NCBI RefSeq assembly: GCF_001037495.1
Contig: NZ_KQ089822.1
Coordinates: 1,736,001 to 1,800,000, forward strand
Direction: 5' to 3'
DNA: 64,000 nt
Origin: Citrobacter sp. MGH106
GTDB taxonomy: Bacteria > Pseudomonadota > Gammaproteobacteria > Enterobacterales > Enterobacteriaceae
Below, piece by piece: positions 37,370 to 49,028 of the stretch (position 1 is the first letter of the stretch; each line of letters starts with the position of its first letter). Under the pieces are notes generated by a model. That model did no database searches and was not told where the DNA came from. It saw only the letters and a list, made by a program, of their open reading frames with translations. The translations under genes and the position numbers were made by a program.

Positions 37370-38791
37370 TTATCCGGTAAAGAGTTTGCCATCCCGGACA
37401 AGATCGCGCGGATAACTGTTCTTTAATCGCGAACCAATACGCTTCGCCAGACCAATTGGCTGCTGCTGGAATGTGACCAGCACGTCGTCGGTGGCCGGTG
37501 AGGTTTGCGGATAGACATCTCTGCCGCGATACCACTCTTCCGCTTCCTCAAGGGTCAGTTCGAACGCATTATTGTGATTCGGATTAGCAAGGGCGATCAC
37601 TGCCTCATGCTGCCAGCGGTATCCTTTATTATGGGTTTCAGCCAGCTTGATCCCGAGACGGGAAAAACGGACCTTACCAATCAGCGCTTCAATTTCTACG
37701 GGGAATAGCCAGACCTCTTTATCACGTTGCCAGAGACGCAGATTATTATCCCATTGTATTGCACAGGCATTCGCCGCGGCGGTGATTTGCGCAGTTTCAC
37801 GTCCTTTCAGCGGACTGAATGGAAAGTTTCCAACCTTGTATTTTGGGGCTGGCAGGGCGTGAATCGCGGCGGTTTTGCGCAAACGCGCGACAAAGAACCC
37901 TTCACAGTCGTAAATTTGCGGGAATACATGTAGAAATCCCTCCGGCGTGAGGGCACGTTCGGCTCCAGGAAATAAGTCACCCAATGGAAGAAACTCGACG
38001 GCATCTGGATAAGTTTCTATCAGCCACTGCATGATGGATTCGTTTTCGTCACGGTTTAAAGTGCACGTTGAATAAACCAGCGTGCCACCGGGACGTAAGG
38101 CGTGAAATGCGCTGTCGAGCAGTTCGCGCTGCGTGGCGGCAATCTCAAGATTACTTTCAACGGACCAGTTTTTCAGCGCATCGGGATCTTTACGCACCAC
38201 GCCTTCGCCTGAACACGGAGCATCCAGTAAAATCGCATCAAAAGTTTCCGGAAGAGCAGCGCCAAACACGCGCCCGTCAAAGTGGGTTAAGGCGACGTTA
38301 CTGATCCCGCAGCGGCTGATATTGGCATGCAGCACTTTAACGCGACTGGCGGAAAACTCATTCGCCAGGATTGCGCCCTTGTTATTCATTTTTGCCGCTA
38401 TTTGTGTAGTTTTAGAGCCAGGAGCTGCTGCGACATCCATCACACGATCCGGCATATTACCTTCGGCAAACAGCGCGGCAACCGGCAGCATTGAGCTGGC
38501 TTCCTGAATATAAAAAAGACCGCTTAAATGCTCAGCGGTGCTGCCCAGCGGCACTGACTCTTCATCACCACGTTCGATCCAGAAACCTTCCTCACACCAG
38601 GGAACTGGCGTGAGCGACCAGCCGTAAGGTGCAGTTAGGTCGAGAAAATCGGCAACGGAGATTTTTAGTGTATTCACGCGAATGCTGCGGCGTAACGGAC
38701 GCTGGCAGGCGGCAAGAAAGTCATCGAAAGAGAGCGTGGAAGGCATTGCTTCACGCATTTGAGTCAGAAAGGCGTCTGGAAAATAAGCCAC
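37370..38791 (-). CDS. rsmF: 16S rRNA m5C1407 methyltransferase RsmF
   Basis: This 473-residue SAM-dependent enzyme methylates C1407 of 16S rRNA. The NOL1/NOP2/Sun catalytic domain has [13 protein letters not shown] for SAM binding, [14 protein letters not shown] (motif IV Cys) and [11 protein letters not shown] (catalytic Cys of motif VI). C-terminal PUA-like domains follow. The N-terminus MAYFPDAFL is about six residues shorter than in E. coli, so an upstream non-ATG start is possible. Confidence 0.95.
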   Translation of the reverse strand: MAYFPDAFLTQMREAMPSTLSFDDFLAACQRPLRRSIRVNTLKISVADFLDLTAPYGWSLTPVPWCEEGFWIERGDEESVPLGSTAEHLSGLFYIQEASSMLPVAALFAEGNMPDRVMDVAAAPGSKTTQIAAKMNNKGAILANEFSASRVKVLHANISRCGISNVALTHFDGRVFGAALPETFDAILLDAPCSGEGVVRKDPDALKNWSVESNLEIAATQRELLDSAFHALRPGGTLVYSTCTLNRDENESIMQWLIETYPDAVEFLPLGDLFPGAERALTPEGFLHVFPQIYDCEGFFVARLRKTAAIHALPAPKYKVGNFPFSPLKGRETAQITAAANACAIQWDNNLRLWQRDKEVWLFPVEIEALIGKVRFSRLGIKLAETHNKGYRWQHEAVIALANPNHNNAFELTLEEAEEWYRGRDVYPQTSPATDDVLVTFQQQPIGLAKRIGSRLKNSYPRDLVRDGKLFTG

Positions 38792-38830
38792 TTGGTCGCA
38801 CCGGCAAAAAAACAGGTGCGCAGTTTAGCA

Positions 38831-38959
38831 TATACCCTGAATATTTCGAGTTGCAGGACAACAACGCTTGCGCTGGCCGCTAAGGGTCGAAGCCACAGGC
38901 CAGTAACGCGGTAAGCGAGTGAAACCAACTCACCTGCAACTTGAAGTATGAAGGGTATA
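38831..38959. repeat. 129-bp palindromic MITE-like element
   Basis: The ends TATACCCTGAATATTTCGAG... and ...CTTGAAGTATGAAGGGTATA are 27-bp terminal inverted repeats with four mismatches. The interior (38858-38932) has no coding capacity. Similar palindromes with TATACCC termini and an AGTTGCAGG inner end are scattered in enterobacterial genomes. It fills the gap between rsmF and letB. Confidence 0.8.
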
Positions 38960-38994
38960 AACGCTCCGGCGCGCGTACGCCGGAGCAGGGGACA

Positions 38995-41628
38995 TTAGCG
39001 CGGCAGGGCGGTACCCCATTCGCGCCATTCTTTCGGTTCGCTCTCCAGCAACAGGAAGTGTTTACCCTCCTGTGCTTTTGGAGCCAGTGGAGTACCCGGT
39101 GGGGTAGCGAAGGCGATACCGCCGCGAATGAATTGGTTGAAGGTACCGGTTTTCACGACGCCGCCAGTCAGGCCGAAGTCGAGGTTGTAACCGGAGGCCA
39201 GCCAGAACACGGAATTATTACGCACCAGATGCTGATAGCGCTTGCTGATACGCATGGCGATCATTACGCGGTCAGAAAGTGAACCCAGCGTCAGTCCGGT
39301 GACGGTTCCCACTTCAATCCCTCTGAACAGGACTGGTGTACCGATATTCAGCGATCCAGCTTCTGATGCTTCCACCACGATGCTCAGGCCATCAAGGTAA
39401 CGCGAATCAGTAATAGTGGCTTCTTGTAGTTCGAAATCGCGGCGTGGATTGCCTCGTCCTGGTTCAACATTAATGTAAGGTTGCAGGATTGTATCCAGGT
39501 GCTCCACGCCTGCGGCGGAGATTTGTGGAGTAATGACCGAGAAGCGGGTGCCGGCACGTGCAAAAGTCTGGACATACTCCGGGTATAGTACCGCTTTCGC
39601 CTGAACTTCGTTACGAGCAGTGATCAGTTCAAGAGTCTGGATCTGACCGATATCGATACCCAGGTAGCGAATCGGCATGCCCGCGGCGAGCTTACCGGCA
39701 TCAAATGCGTGCAAGGTAATTTGCCCCCCCACAGCACGCGCAGCGGTTTCAGAGGCATACAGGATACGTTTGTCGCCTTTGCGCTGACTGGCGCTGGCTC
39801 CGCTCAGGTTATCGAAGCTAATCGCACCCTTGAGCGCGCGCGACAGAGGGGATGCCTGAACGGTCAAACCGCTGCCGTTGAGTTGAACTTTTGCGCCACC
39901 TTCAGCCCAGAACACGCTGTTGCTGGTCAACAGATTGCGATATTCAGGTTTGATATGCAGATCGATGTCAAACGCCTCGGCACGAGGACGTACACTAATA
40001 ACTTCGCCCACCTCAAATTTACGGTATAACACCACTGAGCCAGCTTGCACATCCGGCAGCGTTTCGGCACGCAGGCTGAGCGTGGTGGTCGGTAGATCGC
40101 TCAGGCTGTTTTCGATGGCTTTTTCCAGATTGGCATACAGCGGATAGCTGCTTTTCATTTCACCTTTCGTACCCGGTAAAATGCGAATGCCTCCGCTAAT
40201 CCATTCGCTGGCACTGGCGCCGAGGAACTCCACGCCATCAATACCTACTTTGACATCCACCCGGCTATTGACCACAAATTTACTGTCACCCAGCACCAGG
40301 TCGCGATGTTGCGGTTCGATGGCGACGGTAAAAGAGACGCCTTTGCTGGATAGGGTTCGTTCAATAACTTGTCCGACTTGTACACCGTGCAGGATCAACG
40401 GTTGCCCGGCATCAATGCCATAGCTTTCCGGTGCCGTCAGGGTGAACGTCATCACGCCCGGGTCATGAAGCAAGGATTTCTCGCCGGGAACAACCACAAA
40501 CTGGCTTCGAGGCTCGCCCTCACCGGGCACCAGTTCGAAGGTTTTACCCGTGAGCAGTGAACTGAGATTCACATCGCTCAACGACAATTTGGGGCTGTGT
40601 AATTCGATACGCGTGTTCTCCCGCAGCAGCGTGACGACGCTGGGGTCGACCGTCATCTCACCGGTGACTTTACCCCCTGGATTCAAATCCAGTTTAGTGA
40701 GTTCGCCCACCTCCAACCCCTGGTACATCAGTGCTGTTGAGCCTGCTTTTAGACCATCGCCACTGGGGAGTTCGAGTTTCACTATCACGCCGCGTTGGCT
40801 GTGTGCCAGGTCCTGGTACAAACCGAACGTATCGTCTGCGACGGCGGGTTGCGAATCCTCCGGTGAATCAAAGGCGATCGCGCCATTAACCAGTGCAGCG
40901 AGGCTTTCCAGTTTGACCTTCGCGCCGCTGAGGCTGACATCCGCATTTACACCGGAAACATTCCAGAAACGGCTGCCTTTTTTCACCAGATTGGTAAATC
41001 GGCGCTCAATCAGTACGTCGATAGTCACGCCCTGATTGTTGGGATTTATGGTGTAGTCATACACCCGGCCTACCGGTATCTTGCGGAAGTAAACCAATGA
41101 ACCACTGTTGAGGGAGCCGAGGTCGGGCGCATGCAGATGAAGCATCAAATCGCCGTTGTTCAGGCGGTACTTTGGTTGCGTATCAAGCGCGACAAAATGA
41201 TCCTCTGCTTCACCGGTTCCGGGCATCATTCCGATATAGTTACCGCCAACCAGTGCATCAAGGCCAGAGACGCCTGCCAGCGATGCTTTCGGCGTCACCA
41301 GCCAGAATTGTGTGTCTTTACGCAGAGCATCTTTCATGCTGGATTTGATGCTAACCCGAACCTCAATCTTACGCAGATCTTTGCTGAGACTGATATCCTG
41401 CACTGTACCAACTTCGACACCCTGGTAACGAACGGGAGTACGGCCTGGTACAATGCCATCCGCAGACATAAAGTCGATGGTTACGGTGTTGCCGCGATCT
41501 TCATAGCTTCCCCAGATAAGCCATCCAGCGATCATCAATGCAATGATCGGCAGCAGCCAGAACGGAGAAATGCGGCGTTTTGTTTTAATCTGTGCTTCAG
41601 TCTGCGAAGCGGGCGTTTCCTGACTCAT
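38995..41628 (-). CDS. letB: Lipid-transport MCE protein LetB
   Basis: This 877-residue protein has one N-terminal membrane helix (about 23-42, [20 protein letters not shown]) and seven tandem MCE domains. Each shows the repeated text V.Y.G..VG.V. It forms a periplasmic tunnel that moves phospholipids between the membranes with LetA. I start at MSQETPAS, which gives the exact E. coli length. This start lies 32 bases inside letA, so the two genes overlap and are probably coupled. Confidence 0.96.
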   Translation of the reverse strand: MSQETPASQTEAQIKTKRRISPFWLLPIIALMIAGWLIWGSYEDRGNTVTIDFMSADGIVPGRTPVRYQGVEVGTVQDISLSKDLRKIEVRVSIKSSMKDALRKDTQFWLVTPKASLAGVSGLDALVGGNYIGMMPGTGEAEDHFVALDTQPKYRLNNGDLMLHLHAPDLGSLNSGSLVYFRKIPVGRVYDYTINPNNQGVTIDVLIERRFTNLVKKGSRFWNVSGVNADVSLSGAKVKLESLAALVNGAIAFDSPEDSQPAVADDTFGLYQDLAHSQRGVIVKLELPSGDGLKAGSTALMYQGLEVGELTKLDLNPGGKVTGEMTVDPSVVTLLRENTRIELHSPKLSLSDVNLSSLLTGKTFELVPGEGEPRSQFVVVPGEKSLLHDPGVMTFTLTAPESYGIDAGQPLILHGVQVGQVIERTLSSKGVSFTVAIEPQHRDLVLGDSKFVVNSRVDVKVGIDGVEFLGASASEWISGGIRILPGTKGEMKSSYPLYANLEKAIENSLSDLPTTTLSLRAETLPDVQAGSVVLYRKFEVGEVISVRPRAEAFDIDLHIKPEYRNLLTSNSVFWAEGGAKVQLNGSGLTVQASPLSRALKGAISFDNLSGASASQRKGDKRILYASETAARAVGGQITLHAFDAGKLAAGMPIRYLGIDIGQIQTLELITARNEVQAKAVLYPEYVQTFARAGTRFSVITPQISAAGVEHLDTILQPYINVEPGRGNPRRDFELQEATITDSRYLDGLSIVVEASEAGSLNIGTPVLFRGIEVGTVTGLTLGSLSDRVMIAMRISKRYQHLVRNNSVFWLASGYNLDFGLTGGVVKTGTFNQFIRGGIAFATPPGTPLAPKAQEGKHFLLLESEPKEWREWGTALPR

Positions 41629-42880
41629 GTGCATCCCAAAGTAAGCGGCTGTCCAGCCATTCCACAGCAAGAATAGTCAATATTACCGCTGCGCCGAAAT
41701 AAAACGCAGCCGGTCCCATAGTAAAAGCAAGTATCTGATCGCGGTTAATCAGCGACATAGTTAAGGCGATAACAAAGAGATCCAGCATTGACCAGCGGCC
41801 AATCCAGGTCACCATGCGCAGTAATAAGATGCGCGTGCGTAATCCTTGTTCACATTTAAAGTGGATGCTGAACAACAAAGTAAACATCACAATCACTTTG
41901 GTGAAAGGCACCAGGATACTGGCGATAAAGACGATTGCCGCGACGCCGACATTACTGTTGGCCAGAGACATGATCCCCGAGAGAATAGTGTCTTCCTGCC
42001 GGGATCCGTTAACGTATATGACCGATATAGGCAGCAGATTAGCAGGCAGGAGAAAGACAATCGAGGCTAACAGTGCAGCCCAGCACTTTTGGATGCTCTG
42101 ATTCCTGCGCCAGCGCAGCGGAATATGGCAACGGGGGCAACGTCCGCGAGCATCGGGATAGCCTGTAAAGTGACAGCCAAGGCAGACGCGAAGCTTTTCA
42201 TCAGGGCGACGGGCTGGTCTTTGCGGATAAAAACGTTCCCACAGTTGCTCAACATTGAGGTGCGATAGCGTCAGAATACTGAGGATCACCAACGCGATAA
42301 ATGCAAAAAGCCCCACGCCGGGTTGCAGAAAAGCATAATCTTGCACTTTGATTGAAGCGACGCCAATACCCACCAGATAGATATCCAGCATGACCCATTC
42401 TTTAAGTCTTTCCAACATCAGCAATACCGGGCGCAGGTTCATACCGAGAATATTACCAAACCACAGATATGCGATTGAGGAGACGAGTATTATCGGCGCG
42501 CCGGCTACGCAAAATAGCACGATGGATGCGGTTAGCGGATCGCCTTGCCGGGTCATTTGCCAGATACCCTGTACCACATTAGCGTCAATACGGATGCCCA
42601 ATAAATAGATGTGTAACAGTGGTTCTCCCCAGGCAAAGGGCATCAGTAGCAACATTGTAACGGCCATCGCCGCCAGTCGCGTCAATGACCAGTCGCGTCC
42701 GTCACGGATTTTTGCCTGACAGCGAGGGCAGTATGCACTTTGGTGCGAACGCATTTTCGGCAAGCTAAATAGCGTGTCACATTCAGGGCACCGCTGATAA
42801 TGTGCGCGGGGTAGCGCCTCACCGATGGACCTGATCGCTATTTTTTTCGATGGCTTGGTGCGCGGAGTATTTAAGGCCAT
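41597..42880 (-). CDS. letA: Integral membrane partner LetA
   Basis: This 427-residue PqiA-family protein has two zinc-ribbon-like segments (CPECDTLF with CPRCQAKI, and CLGCHFTGY with CPRCHIPL). It also has two blocks of four membrane helices. It is the inner-membrane partner of LetB in phospholipid transport to or from the outer membrane. It is transcribed with letB. Confidence 0.95.
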   Translation of the reverse strand: MALNTPRTKPSKKIAIRSIGEALPRAHYQRCPECDTLFSLPKMRSHQSAYCPRCQAKIRDGRDWSLTRLAAMAVTMLLLMPFAWGEPLLHIYLLGIRIDANVVQGIWQMTRQGDPLTASIVLFCVAGAPIILVSSIAYLWFGNILGMNLRPVLLMLERLKEWVMLDIYLVGIGVASIKVQDYAFLQPGVGLFAFIALVILSILTLSHLNVEQLWERFYPQRPARRPDEKLRVCLGCHFTGYPDARGRCPRCHIPLRWRRNQSIQKCWAALLASIVFLLPANLLPISVIYVNGSRQEDTILSGIMSLANSNVGVAAIVFIASILVPFTKVIVMFTLLFSIHFKCEQGLRTRILLLRMVTWIGRWSMLDLFVIALTMSLINRDQILAFTMGPAAFYFGAAVILTILAVEWLDSRLLWDAHESGNARFAD

Positions 42881-43008
42881 GTATCGCAGATCAAAGTGTT
42901 AGAGTAATGTTATCTTAACTCATGACGGGAATGATCTTGAGCATTAACGCATTTAATGTTTATTTTAGTAGGCTGCAGTTTTGAGTAAGACAACTAAGTG
43001 ATTACATA

Positions 43009-43506
43009 ATGAACAAAATAGAGCTATACACGGATCTGAACCGTGATTTTCGCGCATTAATGGCAGGTGAAACCAGTTTTCTGGCAACGCTGGCGAATAC
43101 CAGCGCTTTGTTGTACGACCGTCTTGCAGAAGTGAACTGGGCTGGTTTTTACCTGCTCGAAAACGACACGCTGGTGCTTGGCCCTTTCCAGGGCAAGATC
43201 GCCTGCGTACGTATTCCGGTTGGTCGGGGGGTATGCGGCACCGCAGTGGCGCAGAACCAGGTTCAGCGCATTGAAGACGTTCATGCTTTTGATGGGCATA
43301 TCGCTTGCGATGCGGCCAGCAACGCTGAAATTGTACTGCCGATAACGGTCGAAAATCAGATAATAGGCGTGCTGGATATTGATAGCACGGCTTTTGGTCG
43401 CTTTACTGAAGAAGATGAACAGGGGCTGCGTACGCTCGTGGCACAGCTTGAAACCGTGCTTGCAACGACGGATTACAAAAAATTCTTTGCTCCCGTCGCA
43501 GGATAA
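43009..43506 (+). CDS. msrC: Free methionine-(R)-sulfoxide reductase
   Basis: This 165-residue GAF-domain enzyme reduces free methionine R-sulfoxide using thioredoxin. The three active-site cysteines are in KIACVRIP, GRGVCGTA and HIACDAAS. The substrate-binding context ends in LDIDSTAFGRF. Length matches E. coli fRMsr (YebR). A GC hairpin (43532-43551) follows it. Confidence 0.95.
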   Translation: MNKIELYTDLNRDFRALMAGETSFLATLANTSALLYDRLAEVNWAGFYLLENDTLVLGPFQGKIACVRIPVGRGVCGTAVAQNQVQRIEDVHAFDGHIACDAASNAEIVLPITVENQIIGVLDIDSTAFGRFTEEDEQGLRTLVAQLETVLATTDYKKFFAPVAG

Positions 43507-43602
43507 TCAACGGATAACGTAGCAATTACTGATGGCGTCATTATAATGACGCCTGTTCATGCCTGCGCTTGTTGGCTACGTCCGTTGTAATCAGGAAATT
43601 TC

Positions 43603-44289
43603 ATGGAAAATCAACCTAAGTTGAATAGTAGTAAAGAAGTCATCGCGTTTCTGGCCGAACGCTTCCCGCAGTGTTTTAGTGCGGAAGGCGAAGCGCGCCC
43701 GCTGAAAATTGGCATTTTTCAGGATCTGGTAGAGCGTGTTGAGGGTGAAATGAATCTCAGCAAGACTCAGCTTCGTTCTGCCTTACGTCTATATACTTCA
43801 AGCTGGCGCTATCTGTATGGCGTTAAGCTGGGCGCAACGCGTGTTGATCTCGACGGCAACCCATGTGGTGAGCTGGATGAGCAGCACGTTGAGCATGCGC
43901 GTAAACAGCTTGAAGAAGCAAAAGCTCGCGTTCAGGCGCAGCGTGCAGAGCAACAGGCGAAAAAACGCGAAGCGGCCGCTGCTGCGGGTGAAAAAGAGGA
44001 CGCACCGCGTCGTGAGCGTAAGCCGCGTCCTGCTCCGCGTCGTAAAGATGCCGCTCCGCGTAATCCTCGCGCTGAAAAACCGGCTGCTCAGGCACCGCGT
44101 GCTCCTCGTGAAGAACAGCATACCCCAGTCTCTGATATTTCAGTGCTGAAGGTAGGGCAGTCTTTGAAGGTGAAAGCAGGAAATAATGCGATGGATGCCA
44201 CCGTATTAGAAATCACCAAAGATGGCGTCCGTGTACAGCTGAATTCGGGTATGTCTTTGATTGTACGCGCAGAACACCTGGTGTTCTGA
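43603..44289 (+). CDS. proQ: RNA chaperone ProQ
   Basis: This 228-residue global RNA-binding protein has an N-terminal FinO/ProQ domain (about 1-118) and a basic, low-complexity Ala/Arg/Pro linker (about 119-175). A C-terminal Tudor-like domain (about 178-228, [20 protein letters not shown]) completes it. It binds structured small RNAs and mRNA 3' ends. In E. coli it also affects ProP osmoprotectant transport. prc starts 20 bases after its stop. Confidence 0.96.
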   Translation: MENQPKLNSSKEVIAFLAERFPQCFSAEGEARPLKIGIFQDLVERVEGEMNLSKTQLRSALRLYTSSWRYLYGVKLGATRVDLDGNPCGELDEQHVEHARKQLEEAKARVQAQRAEQQAKKREAAAAAGEKEDAPRRERKPRPAPRRKDAAPRNPRAEKPAAQAPRAPREEQHTPVSDISVLKVGQSLKVKAGNNAMDATVLEITKDGVRVQLNSGMSLIVRAEHLVF

Positions 44290-44308
44290 AACGGAGGCCT
44301 GGCCTGGC

Positions 44309-46357
44309 ATGAACACTTTTTTTAGGCTTACCGCGTTAGCTGGTCTGCTTGCATTAGCAGGCCAGGCATTCGCTGTGGAAGACATCACGCGTGCCGATCA
44401 AATCCCCGTTTTAAAGGAAGAAACGCAGCATGCGACAGTGAGTGAACGTGTAACATCGCGCTTTACGCGTTCACATTATCGCCAGTTCGATCTGGATCAG
44501 GCGTTTTCGGCAAAAATTTTTGACCGCTATCTGAATTTGCTCGACTACAGCCATAACGTGCTGTTGGCGAGTGATATAGAGCAGTTTGCCAAAAAGAAAG
44601 CCGTCCTGGCTGATGAACTGCGTACGGGCAAGCTGGATGTGTTTTACGACCTCTATAATCTGGCGCAAAAACGTCGATTTGAACGCTATCAGTACGCATT
44701 AAGCGTGCTGGCGCGTCCAATGGATTTCACCGGTAACGACACCTTTAATCTTGATCGCAGCAAAGCGCCGTGGCCGAAAAGCGAAGCAGAGCTTAATGTT
44801 CTGTGGGACGGCAAAGTTAAATTCGATGAACTTAGCCTGAAACTGACCGGCAAGACCGATGCAGAAATTCGTGAAACGCTGACGCGTCGTTACAAATTTG
44901 CGATCCGCCGCCTGGCGCAGACTAACAGTGAAGACGTGTTCTCACTGGCTATGACCGCTTTTGCGCGCGAAATCGATCCGCATACTAACTACTTGTCCCC
45001 GCGTAACACTGAACAGTTCAATACCGAAATGAGTTTGTCTCTGGAAGGTATTGGTGCCGTTCTGCAAATGGATGATGACTATACCGTCATTAATTCTATG
45101 GTTGCGGGTGGCCCGGCGGCCAAGAGCAAGGCGATTAGCGTAGGCGATCGCATTGTCGGCGTAGGTCAGTCGGGTAAAGGCATGGTTGATGTCATTGGCT
45201 GGCGTCTTGATGACGTTGTAGCGCTGATCAAAGGACCAAAAGGCAGCAAGGTTCGTCTTGAGATCCTGCCTGCCGGTAAAGGCACTAAGACGCGTACTGT
45301 AACGCTGACGCGTGAACGCATTCGTCTGGAAGATCGTGCTGTTAAAATGTCCGTGAAAACCGTTGGCAAAGAAAAAGTCGGCGTACTGGATATTCCAGGC
45401 TTCTATGTTGGTCTGACGGACGATGTCAAAGTTCAGCTGCAGAAGCTGGAAAAACAGAATGTCAGCAGTGTGATTATCGATCTGCGTACTAATGGTGGTG
45501 GGGCGCTTACTGAAGCCGTTTCGCTTTCCGGTCTGTTTATTCCTTCTGGTCCGGTTGTTCAGGTTCGTGATAATAACGGTAAGGTGCGCGAAGACAGCGA
45601 TACCGACGGCGTTGTTTACTACAAAGGTCCGCTGGTGGTGTTGGTTGACCGCTTCAGTGCCTCGGCATCGGAGATTTTTGCTGCGGCAATGCAGGACTAC
45701 GGTCGTGCGTTGATTGTCGGTGAACCGACCTTCGGGAAAGGCACGGTACAGCAGTACCGTTCTCTGAACCGTATCTACGATCAGATGTTACGTCCGGAAT
45801 GGCCTGCGTTGGGTTCAGTTCAGTACACTATTCAGAAGTTCTACCGTGTAAACGGTGGCAGTACGCAGCGTAAGGGCGTTACGCCGGATATCATCATGCC
45901 GACAGGTAATGAAGAAACAGAAACCGGTGAGAAGTTTGAAGATAACGCTTTGCCTTGGGATAGCATCGATGCGGCGACCTATACGAAGTCGGATAATTTG
46001 ACGCCGTTCGGTCCTGAATTGCTGAAAGAGCATAATGCACGTATTGCGAACGATCCTGAGTTCCAGTACATCATGAAAGATATTGCCCGTTTCAATGCAA
46101 TGAAGGATAAGCGCAACATCGCTTCTCTTAATTACGCCCAGCGTGAGAAAGAGAATAACGAAGATGACGCGATGCGTCTGGCGCGCATAAACGATCGTTT
46201 TAAACGTGAAGGCAAGCCGCCGCTGAAGAAACTGGACGATCTGCCGAAGGATTACCAGGAGCCGGATCCGTACCTGGATGAAACGGTTAAAATCGCGCTC
46301 GATCTGGCGCATCTGGAAAAAGATAAGCCAGCGGAACAGCCCGCAACAAGTCAGTAA
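44309..46357 (+). CDS. prc: Tail-specific periplasmic protease Prc
   Basis: This 682-residue protease processes the C-terminus of PBP3 (FtsI) and, with NlpI, degrades MepS. The signal peptide covers about residues 1-22 (ending AFA). A PDZ domain lies at about 238-325, and the Ser-Lys dyad is S452 (FSASASEIF) and K477 (FGKGTVQ). I start at MNTFFRLT, 16 codons inside the longest frame, because the signal peptide must be N-terminal. It is cotranscribed with proQ. Confidence 0.97.
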   Translation: MNTFFRLTALAGLLALAGQAFAVEDITRADQIPVLKEETQHATVSERVTSRFTRSHYRQFDLDQAFSAKIFDRYLNLLDYSHNVLLASDIEQFAKKKAVLADELRTGKLDVFYDLYNLAQKRRFERYQYALSVLARPMDFTGNDTFNLDRSKAPWPKSEAELNVLWDGKVKFDELSLKLTGKTDAEIRETLTRRYKFAIRRLAQTNSEDVFSLAMTAFAREIDPHTNYLSPRNTEQFNTEMSLSLEGIGAVLQMDDDYTVINSMVAGGPAAKSKAISVGDRIVGVGQSGKGMVDVIGWRLDDVVALIKGPKGSKVRLEILPAGKGTKTRTVTLTRERIRLEDRAVKMSVKTVGKEKVGVLDIPGFYVGLTDDVKVQLQKLEKQNVSSVIIDLRTNGGGALTEAVSLSGLFIPSGPVVQVRDNNGKVREDSDTDGVVYYKGPLVVLVDRFSASASEIFAAAMQDYGRALIVGEPTFGKGTVQQYRSLNRIYDQMLRPEWPALGSVQYTIQKFYRVNGGSTQRKGVTPDIIMPTGNEETETGEKFEDNALPWDSIDAATYTKSDNLTPFGPELLKEHNARIANDPEFQYIMKDIARFNAMKDKRNIASLNYAQREKENNEDDAMRLARINDRFKREGKPPLKKLDDLPKDYQEPDPYLDETVKIALDLAHLEKDKPAEQPATSQ

Positions 46358-46362
46358 AAACA

Positions 46363-46394
46363 AACAGGCACAAGAAATTGTGCCTGTTTTTTTT
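46363..46394 (+). terminator. Intrinsic terminator of proQ-prc
   Basis: ACAGGCACAA, a short loop, and TTGTGCCTGT form a ten-bp stem followed by eight T residues, a few bases after the prc stop. Confidence 0.92.
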
Positions 46395-46472
46395 AACAAG
46401 CGCATGAAGTCGTCAGCCTGATACGATAAAATGTAAAGTTGTGTCTTTCTGGTGACTTAGCACGTATGCATG

Positions 46473-46498
46473 CTTGAAAATAGCTGTAAGACCCATAC
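46473..46498 (+). promoter_or_regulatory. Sigma-32-like heat-shock promoter of htpX
   Basis: CTTGAAA (46473-46479), a 12-base spacer, and CCCATAC (46492-46498) match the sigma-32 consensus CTTGAAA-N11-16-CCCCATNT. It lies about 52 bases before htpX, a heat-shock gene in E. coli. Confidence 0.75.
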
Positions 46499-46550
46499 GA
46501 TATGGGTAATCGCATAGTGCGTTTTGTTAAATTGAGGTTAAAAGAAAATT

Positions 46551-47432
46551 ATGATGCGAATCGCGCTCTTCCTGCTGACGAACCTGGCTGTGATGGTCGT
46601 TTTCGGGCTGGTATTGAGCCTGACAGGGATCCAGTCAAGCAGCGTTCAAGGCTTGTTGATCATGGCACTGCTGTTTGGTTTTGGTGGTTCCTTCATTTCG
46701 CTGCTGATGTCCAAATGGATGGCGTTAAAGTCCGTTGGCGGGGAAGTGATTGAACAGCCCCGTAATGAAAGAGAACGCTGGCTGATGAATACTGTAGCCA
46801 CACAGGCTCGTCAGGCTGGTATCGCTATGCCGCAGGTTGCTATCTACCATGCGCCAGATATTAACGCGTTTGCAACTGGTGCGCGCCGTGATGCGTCACT
46901 GGTGGCGGTCAGTACGGGCTTGCTGCAAAACATGAGCCCGGATGAAGCTGAAGCCGTTATTGCACATGAGATAAGCCACATTGCCAATGGCGATATGGTC
47001 ACCATGACGCTGATTCAGGGCGTGGTGAACACCTTCGTAATCTTTATCTCGCGTATTCTCGCGCAGATTGCCGCTGGTTTTATGGGCGGAAACCGTGAAG
47101 AAGGTGAGGGCAGCAACGGCAACCCGTTAATTTATTTTGCGGTAGCGACGGTGCTGGAACTGGTGTTTGGTATTCTGGCGAGCATTATTACCATGTGGTT
47201 CTCGCGTCATCGTGAATTCCATGCGGATGCGGGTTCAGCAAAACTGGTTGGTCGTGAGAAAATGATTGCTGCACTGCAGCGTCTGAAAACCAGCTATGAG
47301 CCACAGGAAGCAACCAGCATGATGGCGTTCTGCATCAATGGTAAATCTAAATCGTTGAGTGAGTTGTTTATGACCCACCCTCCGTTGGATAAACGTATTG
47401 AAGCGTTGCGCAGTGGGGAATACCTGAAATAA
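46551..47432 (+). CDS. htpX: Membrane zinc protease HtpX
   Basis: This 293-residue inner-membrane M48 metalloprotease degrades damaged membrane proteins together with FtsH. The zinc motif HEISH is at 139-143 and the third ligand is E222 (REFHAD). There are two N-terminal membrane helices and two more after the zinc site. The MMRIALF start matches E. coli. The promoter upstream looks sigma-32-dependent. Confidence 0.97.
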   Translation: MMRIALFLLTNLAVMVVFGLVLSLTGIQSSSVQGLLIMALLFGFGGSFISLLMSKWMALKSVGGEVIEQPRNERERWLMNTVATQARQAGIAMPQVAIYHAPDINAFATGARRDASLVAVSTGLLQNMSPDEAEAVIAHEISHIANGDMVTMTLIQGVVNTFVIFISRILAQIAAGFMGGNREEGEGSNGNPLIYFAVATVLELVFGILASIITMWFSRHREFHADAGSAKLVGREKMIAALQRLKTSYEPQEATSMMAFCINGKSKSLSELFMTHPPLDKRIEALRSGEYLK

Positions 47433-47450
47433 CCTGCGGAAGCATGAGAG

Positions 47451-47481
47451 AAAAGCGCGTCCCTGGACGCGCTTTTTTTTT
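47451..47481. terminator. Terminator between htpX and yebQ
   Basis: AAAAGCGCGTCC-CT-GGACGCGCTTTT is a perfect 12-bp palindromic stem followed by T residues. It serves the convergent htpX and yebQ genes. Confidence 0.9.
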
Positions 47482-48853
47482 ACCCCTGAACCCGAGGTTG
47501 CGTAATACGTAAACCACTCACAATCGCGGCTACCGTGGCCAGAATACCTGCCGTCATTAACGACATGTGCGTCCCGCTGTCACCAAACTGATTCAGCATC
47601 AACGCGACTAACGCCGCACCGCTGCTTTGTCCCAGCAAACGTGCCGTCCCCAACATACCGCTTGCGCCTCCGCTACGATCCCGGGGGGCCGACATGATGA
47701 TAGTATGGTTATTTGGTGACTGGAAAAGGCCAAATCCGGCGCCACAAAGTATCATCGGCCAGATGATATTAAAATCAGACGGTGAAGCGGGTAGTAGCAT
47801 CAGCGAGAAAAGGCCAACAGCCATTGTCGCCAGCCCCATTGCCCCCAATAGTCCGGCATGTACCCGTTCAATTAAATAGCCAGCAAGTGGGGCCATGACC
47901 ATGGTGGCTAGCGGCCAGGGAGTCAATAGCAAACCTGTTTCCACTTCACTGCGACCCAACACGGTTTGCAGGTAAAAGGGGAGTGACACCATAGCTAACA
48001 TCTGAGCGCAAAAAGAACAGATAGACGTGCCGATAGACAATGAGAAAAGTGGGATACGCAGCAAGTCGACCGGCAGCAGAGGGACTGGCAATGACAGTTG
48101 ACGGCGAATAAAGAAAAAACCGACCACGATCATCATCGCCAGTTCTATACCAATGAGCGTCAAAGACTGTCCCTGCGCAAATCCACTGAGTGCGGTAATC
48201 AGCAATCCGAAGGTCAGGGCATTCATCACCGCGCTCGGTAAGTCAAAACGTGGTGTTGACTGCCGGGCAGCATTGGCCGGTAAAAAACGCATTGCCAGTA
48301 GTAACGCAATAATCCCCAACGGCACGTTAATCAAAAATAACCATTTCCATGACGCAACGGACAGTATTGCCGCGGCAATTGTAGGACCGGCTGCTGAAGA
48401 GACCGCCACAATAAAGGAGTTAATGCCCATCCCCCGGCCAAGCTGGCGTTGGGGATAAATAAGTCTTATCAGCGCCGTATTAACGCTCATTAGCGCTGCC
48501 CCGCCAAAACCTTGAGCCACTCGCGCCAGCGTTAGCATTTGTAAGGAATCTGATAAGGCACAAAATAATGAAGCGAACAGAAAAATGACCAACCCACATT
48601 TATAAATACGTCGGTAGCCAAACATATCGCCCAAAAATGAGAGTGACAGGAGTGAGACGACAATCGCAATTTGATAGGCGTTAACGACCCAAATTGAACT
48701 GGCTGCGGAGGCCTGAAGATCTGCGGCAATCGTCGGAAGAGCAACGTTAGCAATTGCACCATCCAGCACTGCCATAGAGATACCAATAATAATGGTTAAA
48801 ATTGCGCCATATCGCTGGGGCAATGGCAGGCCATCGGCCTGGATTCTTTCCAT
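47480..48853 (-). CDS. yebQ: MFS multidrug-type transporter YebQ
   Basis: This 457-residue major-facilitator protein of the DHA2 drug:H+ antiporter type has about 14 hydrophobic segments. The conserved WVVNAYQIAIV and LGRGMGINS loops are present. Similarity to E. coli YebQ is clear throughout. The substrate is unknown. It is divergent from kdgR, which may regulate it. Confidence 0.92.
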   Translation of the reverse strand: MERIQADGLPLPQRYGAILTIIIGISMAVLDGAIANVALPTIAADLQASAASSIWVVNAYQIAIVVSLLSLSFLGDMFGYRRIYKCGLVIFLFASLFCALSDSLQMLTLARVAQGFGGAALMSVNTALIRLIYPQRQLGRGMGINSFIVAVSSAAGPTIAAAILSVASWKWLFLINVPLGIIALLLAMRFLPANAARQSTPRFDLPSAVMNALTFGLLITALSGFAQGQSLTLIGIELAMMIVVGFFFIRRQLSLPVPLLPVDLLRIPLFSLSIGTSICSFCAQMLAMVSLPFYLQTVLGRSEVETGLLLTPWPLATMVMAPLAGYLIERVHAGLLGAMGLATMAVGLFSLMLLPASPSDFNIIWPMILCGAGFGLFQSPNNHTIIMSAPRDRSGGASGMLGTARLLGQSSGAALVALMLNQFGDSGTHMSLMTAGILATVAAIVSGLRITQPRVQG

Positions 48854-49028
48854 AGGAAGTCAATGTTGTCGGGTATGATGATGAGAATAATGATATTAGC
48901 ATTGATATTCAGGCGTTATGTCGCAGATTTGTAACTAAGTAAGCAAAGATGGATTGCGAGGGGCATTGCGTGAAATTATAATAAAAACCGGTTCTGATTT
49001 TTATAAAACACTCGTAATGAGGTGATAA

